Assembly (NCBI GenBank): GCA_040878005.1
Contig: JBBDMW010000065.1
Span: 1 to 10,572 of the forward strand
Length of the DNA stretch: 10,572 nt
Direction: 5' to 3'
DNA from: JBBDMW01 sp040878005
GTDB lineage: Bacteria; Chloroflexota; Dehalococcoidia; Lucifugimonadales; Lucifugimonadaceae
In this document: positions 1-7,173 of the stretch, piece by piece
Numbering within the stretch: the first letter of the stretch is position 1
Layout: each line of letters begins with the position of its first letter
Notes under the pieces: model-generated
Database searches by the model: none
What the model was told of the DNA's origin: nothing
What the model saw: only the letters and a program-made list of their open reading frames with translations
Made by a program: the position numbers and the translations under genes

Positions 1-1790
1 CAGAGGACGGCCTGTTCATAGACCACTACACGCTGCCGCCAAGCCCGGATGACCCTGGGCGGACGTACAGGAACGTGTTCTCGAACCACTACGGGTACGA
101 CATCAACCACATCTCCCAGGACACCTGCAGTTTGGGCAGCAGGGGCTGCACGCCCACGTTCAACGTGATCGCGGGCACACAGCTCAACTCTGCCGATCCA
201 ATCCGGTTCGGCAGCGACTGGAAGACGACCAACGCCTTCTTCGACATCCAGGACTGGGACGGCAACATCTCCGGACTGCCGGAAAGCTTCAGGCTCACAA
301 GGCCGGACCAGCCGAGGCCCTCAAGGTCCGCATTCAGGCATGCAGGGCTGGACGCCTGGGTTGACCCGGCGCACCCGCAGACTTCAGAGTGGCCAATGCC
401 GCCCACCATCCAGTGGACCAGTTCGCCTTCATCCTTCCGCAGCGGCTCCGCCACGTTCACGGCATCGGCCTCGGGTTTCTCGACCTCTGCAGGAGACATC
501 GAGATCTTTGTGGATGAGTTCGAGGACGGCACGCCCTGGAAGGCGGAGTACTACAACAACACGAACCTCGCCGGCAGGCCCATAGAGTTGGAAGTCTCCG
601 AGATCGGTTTCAGCTACCGCAACGGCAGCCCCCTGGGGGGCACGATTGAGGCGAACAACTGGTCCGGGCGGTTCACTAATAAATTTGTGTCCGCAGGCGG
701 CAGCCACAGGATCGAAATCCAGGCCAACGACGGCGTCCGGCTGTACTTGGACGGCAAGCTCCTCTTCCAGGAATGGACCAAGCTGACCTCCTGCTGCACC
801 AGCCAGTTCAGCACCACGCTGAACATCCCGGCGGGCAGCCACACAGTGGTGATCGAGTACTTCGACGACACCACCGACACGGCGGTGCTTGCTTTCGACC
901 TGCACCGTGTCGTCACCCGAAGCTCCCTCAGCAAGTCGTTGACCATCGACGCCGCAGACTGGCCGAGGAAGTACGCGCATGTGTACGCACGAGCGCACGA
1001 CCCCATCAGCGGCCTCTACGCGTACACCCCGGTGGTGAAACTGCGGAACCCCAGGTTCAGCGAACCAGCCAGGCCATCCGAGCCCGCTGCGCCCAAACAG
1101 GACCCTGTAAGCACAGACCTGGTCCTGTTGGTAAGCAACTCCGGCGACCGGTCAGGAGAACATGCGCTCACCGGCAGCACTCTCAAGGGTGACGTGTACG
1201 TGTTCGCCGGACCGGAGGACAAGATAAGACAGGTTGACTTCTACGTTGATGACCCAAACATGAACGGAGAGCTGATCCAACTTGAGCGAAGCGCGCCGTA
1301 CGACCTCATGGGCGGCAGCACAAGCGAAGCAGCTGCATTCGATACCAGGCAGCTTTCAGACGGTCAGCACAGCATCACTGCAGTCATCGAGACCTCAAGC
1401 GGGCAACGGTCCGTGGTCACTGCAGCGTTCCTCGTGGCAAACGGCGGAAGCTCAGGACAATACTCACTGCTCATGAGCCGGTCTCAGGGCAGGGCCAACG
1501 CAGTTACGCTGGATGGACGAACAGTGAGCGGAGACATCTACATCTTTGCTGACTCCGGGGACGGCATAAGCAGTGTCACTTTCTGGTTAAATGACACTGG
1601 CATGAGCGGCTCTCCGTTCCAGGTGGAAAACCTTGCGCCGTACGACATGGCCGGCGGCAGCACGGACGAGGCATCGTCCTTCGACACGAGCACACTGAAC
1701 AACGGGTACCACTACATCACCGTGCTGGTGGAACAGCAAAGTGGCCCTGCACAGGTGCTGACGGCAAAGTTCAGGGTGTCAAACAGCTAG
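1..1790 (+). CDS. PA14 domain protein with two C-terminal Ig-like repeats (5' truncated)
   Basis: The frame is open from the first complete codon (base 3) to TAG at 1788-1790, so the N-terminus lies outside the window. GTG at 75 is internal and is used here only for numbering. Residues 156-278 (nt 540-908) form a PA14 domain: a WKAEYYNN start, then ANDGVRLYLDGKLL, then the strand IPAGSHTVVIEYFDD. PA14 domains usually bind carbohydrate in secreted or surface proteins. Two tandem repeats of about 110 residues follow, at 348-457 and 463-571. They share a pattern of G-D-V/I-Y-V/I-F-A, APYD, GGST, FDT and a final TA-F-V strand, and look like bacterial Ig-like beta-sandwiches. The first 110 residues are not recognised. 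No sortase motif, anchor or transmembrane helix is visible at the C-terminus, so the protein is probably secreted; the signal peptide would be upstream. PA14 is clear, the Ig-like call is by pattern, and the overall function is unknown. Confidence 0.8.
   Translation, partial: EDGLFIDHYTLPPSPDDPGRTYRNVFSNHYGYDINHISQDTCSLGSRGCTPTFNVIAGTQLNSADPIRFGSDWKTTNAFFDIQDWDGNISGLPESFRLTRPDQPRPSRSAFRHAGLDAWVDPAHPQTSEWPMPPTIQWTSSPSSFRSGSATFTASASGFSTSAGDIEIFVDEFEDGTPWKAEYYNNTNLAGRPIELEVSEIGFSYRNGSPLGGTIEANNWSGRFTNKFVSAGGSHRIEIQANDGVRLYLDGKLLFQEWTKLTSCCTSQFSTTLNIPAGSHTVVIEYFDDTTDTAVLAFDLHRVVTRSSLSKSLTIDAADWPRKYAHVYARAHDPISGLYAYTPVVKLRNPRFSEPARPSEPAAPKQDPVSTDLVLLVSNSGDRSGEHALTGSTLKGDVYVFAGPEDKIRQVDFYVDDPNMNGELIQLERSAPYDLMGGSTSEAAAFDTRQLSDGQHSITAVIETSSGQRSVVTAAFLVANGGSSGQYSLLMSRSQGRANAVTLDGRTVSGDIYIFADSGDGISSVTFWLNDTGMSGSPFQVENLAPYDMAGGSTDEASSFDTSTLNNGYHYITVLVEQQSGPAQVLTAKFRVSNS
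1116..1787 (+). repeat. Tandem duplicated Ig-like domain (two units of about 110 aa)
   Basis: Unit 1 spans nt 1116-1445 and unit 2 spans 1461-1787, joined by a short Gly/Ser linker. The units share the words APYD, GGST, FDT and an ITxxxE-x-SG strand in the same order and spacing. The similarity is at protein level; the DNA copies have diverged, which suggests an old duplication. Confidence 0.6.
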
Positions 1791-1832
1791 CCCGGGCAGC
1801 GATCTTCGCTGCAACACTACGGGGGCTTTCCC

Positions 1833-1864
1833 AACGGCGGAGCGCATATATGCGCTCCGCCGTT
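1833..1864 (+). terminator. Perfect 32-nt palindrome, probable transcription terminator
   Basis: The stretch is exactly self-complementary: AACGGCGGAGCGC on the left is mirrored by GCGCTCCGCCGTT on the right around a central ATATAT. As RNA it would form a GC-rich stem of about 14 bp with a small AU loop. It starts 42 nt after the PA14 gene's stop codon. The downstream tail (GTTGTAG) is only weakly U-rich, so intrinsic termination is likely but not certain. A dimeric protein-binding site is the alternative. Confidence 0.6.
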
Positions 1865-1952
1865 GTTGTAGCGGGTACAGGCAAGGCTTCACAAGAATCC
1901 GGCTCAACCGCGGCGATTTGCCACTCTCTCCTGTAGATGAGCCAAATACCAG

Positions 1953-1981
1953 TTTACTCACCGAACGTTATCGCAGATAAT
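1953..1981 (+). promoter_or_regulatory. Candidate sigma-70-type promoter of the two-component operon
   Basis: TTTACT at 1953-1958 (4/6 to TTGACA) and GATAAT at 1976-1981 (5/6 to TATAAT) are separated by exactly 17 nt. Initiation would fall near 1988, giving a leader of roughly 97 nt before the kinase start at 2085. The -10 box overlaps the ATG at 1980, which argues against translation starting there. Confidence 0.5.
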
Positions 1982-2075
1982 GCCTTGCAGCATGCGGGCG
2001 GATAGCGCGCGACAAATCCCCACCAGTTCAATTTATTCTTCTTTGCCACCCGCGCAAGGCCGAACAACCGGCCGC

Positions 2076-2080
2076 GGGAG
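2076..2080 (+). promoter_or_regulatory. Ribosome binding site deciding the kinase start
   Basis: GGGAG lies 4 nt before ATG at 2085. The in-frame ATG at 1980 has no Shine-Dalgarno sequence and sits on the candidate -10 box, and the residues between the two starts look non-coding. Confidence 0.5.
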
Positions 2081-2084
2081 AACC

Positions 2085-5000
2085 ATGGACACGCCCAGGG
2101 CGCCGGAAACCCCGGACCATCCGGAACAACAAAAGGCTGAGCGTTATCGCGCTCTTATTGAGTTGACGCCGGATGCTGTATACGAGGTATCCGCAGATGG
2201 CTCTATAACCCAACTGAACTCCGCCTTTGAACAACTCACGGGCTGGTCGGCATCCGAGTGGGTCGGCGAGCCTTTTGTTGATCTCCTGGACCCGGAAGAC
2301 AGGCCGCTTGCGCGGGAGGTCATTGAGAGCGTTCTCAGGGACAAGATGTCCAGGCCCTACCACCTTCGCATTCGCACCAAATCCGGCGACTACCTGACCG
2401 GCGAATTCCGCAGTGCGCCGTTGATGCAAGATGATGGCGCCGGCCGGATCATCGGTGTGGTGCGCGACATAACTGGCCGTAGGCGAACTGAAGAAGATCT
2501 CGGCGCTTCCCGGGATCAACTGGCAGCGATACTCGAAGGCGTGGCTGAAGGGATCACTGTCCAGGATGCCACCGGACGGCTGCTCTATTCAAACGACGCA
2601 GCAGCGCAACTCATAGGCTATTCAACCGCCGAAGCACTGATGGCGGCTCCGGTTGAGGAGATCATGTGCAGGTTCGAGGTGCTGGATGAAGCGGGCGACC
2701 AAATGCCACTTGAACGCCTGCCGGGCCGGCTGGCACTCCAGGGGCAGCGGTCGCCAAGCGCTGTGCTCCGGTACCGCGTCCTTCAGACGGGCCAGGAACA
2801 GTGGTCACAGGTCCGGGCGAGGCCCGTCTTCGACGCTGACGGGGAAGTCCGTTTTGCCGTCAATATCTTTACCGACATCACCGAAACCAAGCGCTCCGAA
2901 GAAGCTCTGCGAGAAAGTGAAGAGCGCTACCGCAACCTGGTCGAGTCTGCGCCCTCCGCTGTGGCTGTTCACCAGGACCAGAAGCTGGTCTACGTCAACC
3001 CCGCCGCGTCAGCCCTGGTCGGCGCGACGGGCCCGGAATCGCTCATCGGCATGCAGGCGCTCGATTTCATTCATCTCGAGCACCGGGATTGGGTTACCGC
3101 ACTGACCAGGGAGGCGCGGGCCGCGGGGAAGGCCACACCTGCACATGAGGTCAGGCTGCTTCGGCTGGACGGGCAGGTACTGGACGTTGAGATGACGTCC
3201 ATACCATCCACGCACCAGGGCCAGCCGGCAACGCAGATTGTCGTCAGGGACATAACGGCACACAAGCGGACTGAAGAAGCGCTCAAGCAAAATGAGGAGC
3301 GCCTCCGGCTTACTCTGCAGGCAGCGGATGTTGGGACGTGGGACTGGGATATCCCCGCCAATAAGGTGGCCTGGTCTGAAGCTCTTGAGATCAGGCACGG
3401 CCTTGTTCCCGGCACGTTTGACGGACAGTTCGAAACCTTCCTGGGATTCATACATCCATATGACCGTGAGGAAGTGCTGGAGGCGATCAACGGCGCAGTC
3501 GCACATAAATCCGATTACGCAGTCGAATACCGGATTATCAGCCTGGACGGCGCTCTCCACTGGATATCAGGAAAGGGCCGTGTCATATGCGATGAGGCTG
3601 ATAACCCGGTGCGCATGACCGGTGTGTGTGTCGACATAACCGAACGCAAGCGCGCTGAAGAAGCCCAGCGTTTCCTTTCCGATGCCAGCAATGTGCTCGC
3701 TTCCAGCCTGGACTCTGAAACCACGCTCCGGCAAATTGCCCGGATCGCAGTCCCCTCGCCTGCCGACTGGTGTGCCGTGGACATGGTGGATCCTGGCGGC
3801 GCCATTCGCAGGGTCGCAGTGGCACATATAGATGATTCCAAGGTCCGGATGGCCTACGAGTTGGGCCGCCGCTACCCGCCTGACGGGTCCAGTCCCCTTC
3901 GCGGCGTGATCGCCTCGGGCGAACCCCTGCTGATCCCTGAGGCGACGGATGAGATGCTCGTACAGGCAGCAAGGGATGAAGAGCACCTTGCCATGATCCG
4001 GGAACTCGGCCTTCGTTCAGCCATCATCATGCCGCTAAAGGCTCAGGGGCGCGTGCTGGGCGTGGTGACACTCATTGCGGCGGAGTCCCGGCGCCGTTAC
4101 GACTCCACGGACCTGGCAATGATCCAGGAGCTTGCACGGCGATGCGCCGCAGCATTGGAGAACTCGCAGTTCTACGAGGACCAGCGGCGCACGGCGCGCC
4201 AGCTTCACCTGGTCAACGAGATCACCATGCAGATGAGCTCCATGCTGAAGCTGGACGACCTGCTTCCGAATGCCGCCAACCTCATGATGCTGACATTTAG
4301 CCACCAGTATGTTTTCATCTGGCTGGCCAGCGCTGACGGGAAGACTTTGCGCCTTGCGGCAACAGCAGGTGACATGCATGACGGCCCCTCCATCAATACC
4401 GTGTTTCCATTGGACCGGGACACGGTGGCCGGATCTGTGGCCATGACGGGTGAGACACTGGTAATTGGCGATGTGACAGATTCCACAATCAGGAGCCGCT
4501 ATAAGACGACCCTGCACACGGATCAAACTAGATCCCACTTGGCGGTCCCCATAAAGATCGGCAACGCGGTCCTTGGTGTCCTGGATATCCGCAACGACGC
4601 TCCTGACGCATTCGGCACTCCAGAAACCGTGACCGCTGAGGCTGTGAGCAAGCAGCTTGGCGTGGCCATAGAAAACGCCCACCTGATGCGCCGCACGGAA
4701 GAGTTGGCCGTGCTGGAGGAGCGCAACCGGATGGCCCGCGAGATTCATGACTCGCTGGCACAGACGCTGGTGGCAATGGTGTGGCACATCAACCTCCTTA
4801 CGGAAGGGAGCGGGCCAGACCTGGATGAACAGACAGCGGCAGGTCTCCAGGAGCTGCGCACCATGGCGGTGGAATGTCTCCAGGAAACCCGCAGCACAAT
4901 CGATGACCTGCGTCCTCGGCCGCTTGAAAATGTCTCGCTTGCTGAAGCGCTCCGCAATGAGATACAGCGTGTATGCGCCAACAGGCCAATCCAGTCGTCG

Positions 5001-5333
5001 TTCAGTACGTCAGGTGATGCCCGGCCTCTCCCCACACATATTGAAGCCGCGCTGCTAAGGATATGCCAGGAGTCACTGTCCAACGTAATCAAACACGCAA
5101 AAGCAACCAATGTCACGGTTGACCTGGAGATGGATGACTCCAACGTGCGGTTGACTGTGAAGGATGATGGATGTGGATTTGATCCTGATTCGCCGGGTCA
5201 GCGAACGTTGGACTCCGGCGGATTCGGATTAAGCAGCATGAGGGAGAGGGCGAGGCTGCTTGGCGGCCAATTCTCCATCGAAACGTTCCGTGACAAGGGC
5301 ACAACGGTCACGGTAATTTTGCCCGTGGGCTAG
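2085..5333 (+). CDS. Soluble PAS4-GAF2 sensor histidine kinase (HisKA_3/NarL-partner type)
   Basis: A 1082-aa sensor kinase. Domains, numbered from ATG 2085: four PAS domains at about 18-135, 143-275, 277-400 and 403-527, each ending in a D-I-T-x-x-(K/R)-R-(T/S/A)-E-E linker. The fourth has PAS_3-like features (VGTWDWDI, EYRI, HPYDRE). Two GAF domains follow at about 530-700 and 708-869. A HisKA_3 domain at 875-949 carries phospho-acceptor His888 in REIHDSLAQTL, with a DxxxQ phosphatase-type motif (D889, Q893). The HATPase at 956-1082 has an N box (CQESLSNVIKHA), G1 (DDGCGFD) and G2 (GGFGLSSMRER). No transmembrane segment or signal peptide is visible, so it should sense a cytoplasmic cue such as redox state, gas, light or a small ligand. 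Nothing identifies the ligand. HisKA_3 kinases normally pair with NarL/LuxR-type regulators, and the receiver gene follows after 18 nt. Kinase role certain, signal unknown. Confidence 0.93.
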   Translation: MDTPRAPETPDHPEQQKAERYRALIELTPDAVYEVSADGSITQLNSAFEQLTGWSASEWVGEPFVDLLDPEDRPLAREVIESVLRDKMSRPYHLRIRTKSGDYLTGEFRSAPLMQDDGAGRIIGVVRDITGRRRTEEDLGASRDQLAAILEGVAEGITVQDATGRLLYSNDAAAQLIGYSTAEALMAAPVEEIMCRFEVLDEAGDQMPLERLPGRLALQGQRSPSAVLRYRVLQTGQEQWSQVRARPVFDADGEVRFAVNIFTDITETKRSEEALRESEERYRNLVESAPSAVAVHQDQKLVYVNPAASALVGATGPESLIGMQALDFIHLEHRDWVTALTREARAAGKATPAHEVRLLRLDGQVLDVEMTSIPSTHQGQPATQIVVRDITAHKRTEEALKQNEERLRLTLQAADVGTWDWDIPANKVAWSEALEIRHGLVPGTFDGQFETFLGFIHPYDREEVLEAINGAVAHKSDYAVEYRIISLDGALHWISGKGRVICDEADNPVRMTGVCVDITERKRAEEAQRFLSDASNVLASSLDSETTLRQIARIAVPSPADWCAVDMVDPGGAIRRVAVAHIDDSKVRMAYELGRRYPPDGSSPLRGVIASGEPLLIPEATDEMLVQAARDEEHLAMIRELGLRSAIIMPLKAQGRVLGVVTLIAAESRRRYDSTDLAMIQELARRCAAALENSQFYEDQRRTARQLHLVNEITMQMSSMLKLDDLLPNAANLMMLTFSHQYVFIWLASADGKTLRLAATAGDMHDGPSINTVFPLDRDTVAGSVAMTGETLVIGDVTDSTIRSRYKTTLHTDQTRSHLAVPIKIGNAVLGVLDIRNDAPDAFGTPETVTAEAVSKQLGVAIENAHLMRRTEELAVLEERNRMAREIHDSLAQTLVAMVWHINLLTEGSGPDLDEQTAAGLQELRTMAVECLQETRSTIDDLRPRPLENVSLAEALRNEIQRVCANRPIQSSFSTSGDARPLPTHIEAALLRICQESLSNVIKHAKATNVTVDLEMDDSNVRLTVKDDGCGFDPDSPGQRTLDSGGFGLSSMRERARLLGGQFSIETFRDKGTTVTVILPVG

Positions 5334-5351
5334 CGACGGATATTTAGAGGA

Positions 5352-5951
5352 ATGCAGACTTTCAAACCGTTCATTTATTCGACGAAGTATCATTCAAAAC
5401 TCTCGGGTGCAAGCAGTGCCATCCCGACGGTCCGGGATGGCGCGTCGGTGTACCTGGGGATACCGCACGTCTTCTACGACCTGCCAAATGTCCAGTTGAA
5501 CTTCACCCATCCGCGCGTGTATTCGCTGGCCCGGCCTGATGGCGCCGGGTCCGGCTCCTCGGGTGAGCAAAGCCACTCAGAGCACGGGACCATCAGGGTG
5601 CTGCTGGCCGATGACTCCGCATTCGTCTTGCGAAGCCTCTCCCGCCTCCTGACCGCCGCTTCGGGCATTATCGTGGTGGGACAGGCGACGAATGGTGAAG
5701 AGGCCGTGGCAAAGACCCTGGAATTGCAGCCGGACGTGGCCATCCTGGATGTGCGCATGCCCGGCCCGGACGGCGTCGAGGCCACTCACAAGATCAAGGA
5801 GCATATGCCCGACGTTGGCATCCTGGTGTTCAGCATGTTCTCTGAGAACTTCGAGCGGGCATTGGAGGCAGGTGCTGATGCATTCCTGCTCAAAGATGTG
5901 GACTCGGACGTTCTCATATCCACTGTGAGGCGGCTGGCAGGCAGGGAATAG
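5352..5951 (+). CDS. Receiver-only response regulator with unrecognised N-terminal extension
   Basis: A 199-aa protein, the likely phosphorylation partner of the upstream kinase (18-nt gap, same operon). Residues 81-199 form a complete receiver domain: acidic pair D87/D88 (VLLADDS), phospho-acceptor D133 (AILDVRMPGPDG), switch Ser161 (VFSMFS) and Lys181 (FLLKDVD). The domain resembles the NarL family, but the protein stops right after it, where NarL proteins continue into a LuxR helix-turn-helix; the 90 nt after the stop encode no such domain. The first 80 residues match no family I recognise and end in a Gly/Ser-rich linker. The start is uncertain: at ATG 5352 the AGAGGA immediately abuts the codon, which is closer than usual. 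GTG at 5517 or 5598 would give a shorter protein but neither has a good ribosome binding site. It may act on another protein or as a phosphate sink. Confidence 0.85.
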   Translation: MQTFKPFIYSTKYHSKLSGASSAIPTVRDGASVYLGIPHVFYDLPNVQLNFTHPRVYSLARPDGAGSGSSGEQSHSEHGTIRVLLADDSAFVLRSLSRLLTAASGIIVVGQATNGEEAVAKTLELQPDVAILDVRMPGPDGVEATHKIKEHMPDVGILVFSMFSENFERALEAGADAFLLKDVDSDVLISTVRRLAGRE

Positions 5952-6041
5952 CCCGCCCCGGGTACTCACGCCGATCATGGCCGGCCAGATGGTTCTACCA
6001 CATGTGGCAGCAGTGGCGTCCACACGCTTCACGCCAGTCAC
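5952..6041. other. Convergent gap with two short palindromes
   Basis: The 90 nt between the converging response regulator and winged-helix gene contain two perfect 10-nt palindromes, TGGCCGGCCA (5978-5987) and CCACATGTGG (5998-6007). Neither has a T tract, so they are at best weak terminator hairpins. No other feature was seen. Confidence 0.25.
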
Positions 6042-6536
6042 TCAGGACTGGAGAGCCAGCCGGTAGCCGCTTCCCCTGACTGTCTCTATGCGGCAGAATC
6101 TATCGGCGCCTGCGTTCGATAGCTTTAATCGAAGCCGCCCAACGTAAGCCTTGAGGTGCCTGCTGCTGCGGCTCCGGCCGTCGTGCCTGTGCCTCAACAG
6201 GTCACCATACTGGACCACAAGGCCGGCCCTCCTGACCAGTTGGTACAGAATCTGGTACTCAACCAGCGGAAGCGCCAGCTCCCTGTCCCCAATAAACACC
6301 CGGTGTGCCAGGTGGTCCACCACCAGCGAGCCGGCTGAAATCCTCCCGTTGACGGGCGGGGCCGCAGCCGGTCCACCTGCTTGCGGGTTCACATCCAGCC
6401 GTTGCAGCGCCTGTTCAATGTAATTCAGGCTTTCGAACAGGTTTTGGATCCGGGCCGACATGATGGTCAAGATCGGCCTGCAATCATTCGAACGGCTACC
6501 CTGCAGCGCGCCGCCGCTGTCTGCGTCTGCGTTCAC
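6042..6536 (-). CDS. Stand-alone OmpR/PhoB-type winged-helix DNA-binding protein
   Basis: A 164-aa protein starting at GTG 6536, the first start codon after the in-frame stop at 6560-6558; a G-rich stretch upstream could act as a ribosome binding site. ATG at 6461 is an alternative that would remove 25 residues. Residues about 66-161 form a Trans_reg_C winged helix: the LVVDHLAHRVFIGDRELAL wing strands, helix LVEYQILYQLVRR, recognition helix around HLKAYVGRLRLKL, and the C-terminal hairpin IETVRGSGYRL. This is the output domain of OmpR/PhoB regulators, which bind direct repeats as head-to-tail dimers. No receiver domain precedes it. The N-terminus instead has a short amphipathic helix (about 26-48, SARIQNLFESLNYIEQALQ) and a Gly/Ala/Pro linker. 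It is divergent from the 73-aa leader-containing peptide and could regulate that promoter. The DNA-binding call is firm, the targets unknown. Confidence 0.85.
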   Translation of the reverse strand: MNADADSGGALQGSRSNDCRPILTIMSARIQNLFESLNYIEQALQRLDVNPQAGGPAAAPPVNGRISAGSLVVDHLAHRVFIGDRELALPLVEYQILYQLVRRAGLVVQYGDLLRHRHDGRSRSSRHLKAYVGRLRLKLSNAGADRFCRIETVRGSGYRLALQS

Positions 6537-6791
6537 CGAGTCCCCACCACCTTCACCTCACCGCGCCTTTTCCTATTTAAATGGATACATTAACGCTACC
6601 TGTAAATCAACGATTAATCAGAATTCCGAAATACCGTATCTTTCATTTAATAAACTCAGGCTAACCAGTACGCGTAAATGAAATTCATCCTGATGTACTA
6701 GTCGCGCATATTAATAATGTCTACGCGCTCAAAATCGCTTCATGGAAAACTATCTCAGCGCCCCCCAACACGTACAGGATCAATAGAGGGG
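6537..6791. promoter_or_regulatory. AT-rich divergent regulatory region with repeated TAAATG words
   Basis: This 255-nt region separates the winged-helix gene (minus) from the small leader-peptide gene (plus). From about 6571 to 6720 it is far more AT-rich than the rest of the window, as expected for a divergent promoter. TAAATG occurs at 6578-6583 and 6675-6680, and its complement at 6644-6649. The last two are the cores of a 9-bp inverted repeat, TTTCATTTA (6641-6649) and TAAATGAAA (6675-6683), with 25 nt between arms. I found no convincing -35/-10 pair on either strand; TATTAATAAT at 6709-6718 is the best plus-strand -10-like stretch. Confidence 0.4.
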
Positions 6792-7013
6792 ATGAGTGGG
6801 AAAGTGCGAAAACCATACGAAGCGCCAAGAGTGGTGGCTTACGGGCGTGTCGAGGCCCTGACGGCGAGCTCGTTCAAATGCACGGGAGGCTCTGACGCCT
6901 TCTATGCCAACCAGCGGACGGGCATTGAGCCAGTTGGCGGTGACACGATTTTCGATGAGTCCACAGGTGGGGTTATTGATCCGGACGGGTGCAACCGCTT
7001 CACTCTCAGCTAA
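6792..7013 (+). CDS. Small protein with lasso-peptide-type RiPP leader (putative precursor)
   Basis: A 73-aa protein. The N-terminal part carries the leader pattern of lasso-type RiPP precursors: Y9-E-A-P12, then G18, then L23-T24, where Thr is usually the penultimate leader residue. In known systems YxxP is bound by the PqqD-like recognition element. The remainder (from about residue 26, near 48 residues) is Gly/Asp/Thr-rich with two Cys (C30, C67). It lacks an Asp/Glu at core positions 7-9 when Ser26 is core residue 1, so a classical lasso ring is not supported. I chose ATG 6792 because the leader then has normal length; GAGGGG (6786-6791) abuts it, an unusually tight spacing. GTG 6804 is an alternative. 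The in-frame ATG at 6717 has no ribosome binding site and adds a basic stretch unlike a leader. No cyclase, protease or recognition protein is in the window. It may be a RiPP substrate modified in trans or a leader-like protein of unknown role. Confidence 0.6.
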   Translation: MSGKVRKPYEAPRVVAYGRVEALTASSFKCTGGSDAFYANQRTGIEPVGGDTIFDESTGGVIDPDGCNRFTLS

Positions 7014-7037
7014 GGACAAAGCGCCTTAAAGCTGTTT

Positions 7038-7061
7038 GGGCCGGCGGGTACCGCCAGGCCC
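7038..7061. terminator. GC-rich hairpin after the small peptide gene
   Basis: GGGCC-GGCGG pairs with CCGCC-A-GGCCC around a GTA loop, giving a 10-bp stem with one bulged A, 25 nt after the peptide stop codon. There is no T tract. It lies between two converging genes. Confidence 0.4.
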
Positions 7062-7074
7062 GTGAGGCGGAAGC

Positions 7075-7111
7075 AACAGGCCGCCCCGGTATTGCGCCCG
7101 GGCGACCTGTT
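7075..7111. terminator. Long imperfect hairpin, probable bidirectional terminator
   Basis: AACAGGCCGCCCCGG at 7075-7089 pairs with CCCGGGCGACCTGTT at 7097-7111 with two mismatches and a short loop. It sits midway between the converging peptide gene and osmC and could serve both strands. T-rich tails are weak (CGTTT on the plus side). Confidence 0.45.
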
Positions 7112-7173
7112 CGTTTACCGGATGTGGCTGCAGCGGCGCATGACACATGCCGAAAATCCAGTAGCGCCGGCTA

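Noticed and set aside
1980..2084. N-terminal 35-residue extension of the kinase from ATG 1980
   Set aside because: The ATG overlaps a good -10 box, has no ribosome binding site, and the residues are unlike the rest of the protein; ATG 2085 is better supported.
6717..6791. N-terminal 25-residue extension of the small leader-type peptide from ATG 6717
   Set aside because: No ribosome binding site, AT-rich promoter-like DNA around it, and lasso-type leaders usually have few residues before YxxP.
6792..7013. Classical lasso peptide
   Set aside because: The core lacks Asp/Glu at ring positions 7-9 from the predicted first residue, is too long, and no cyclase or leader protease is present in the window.
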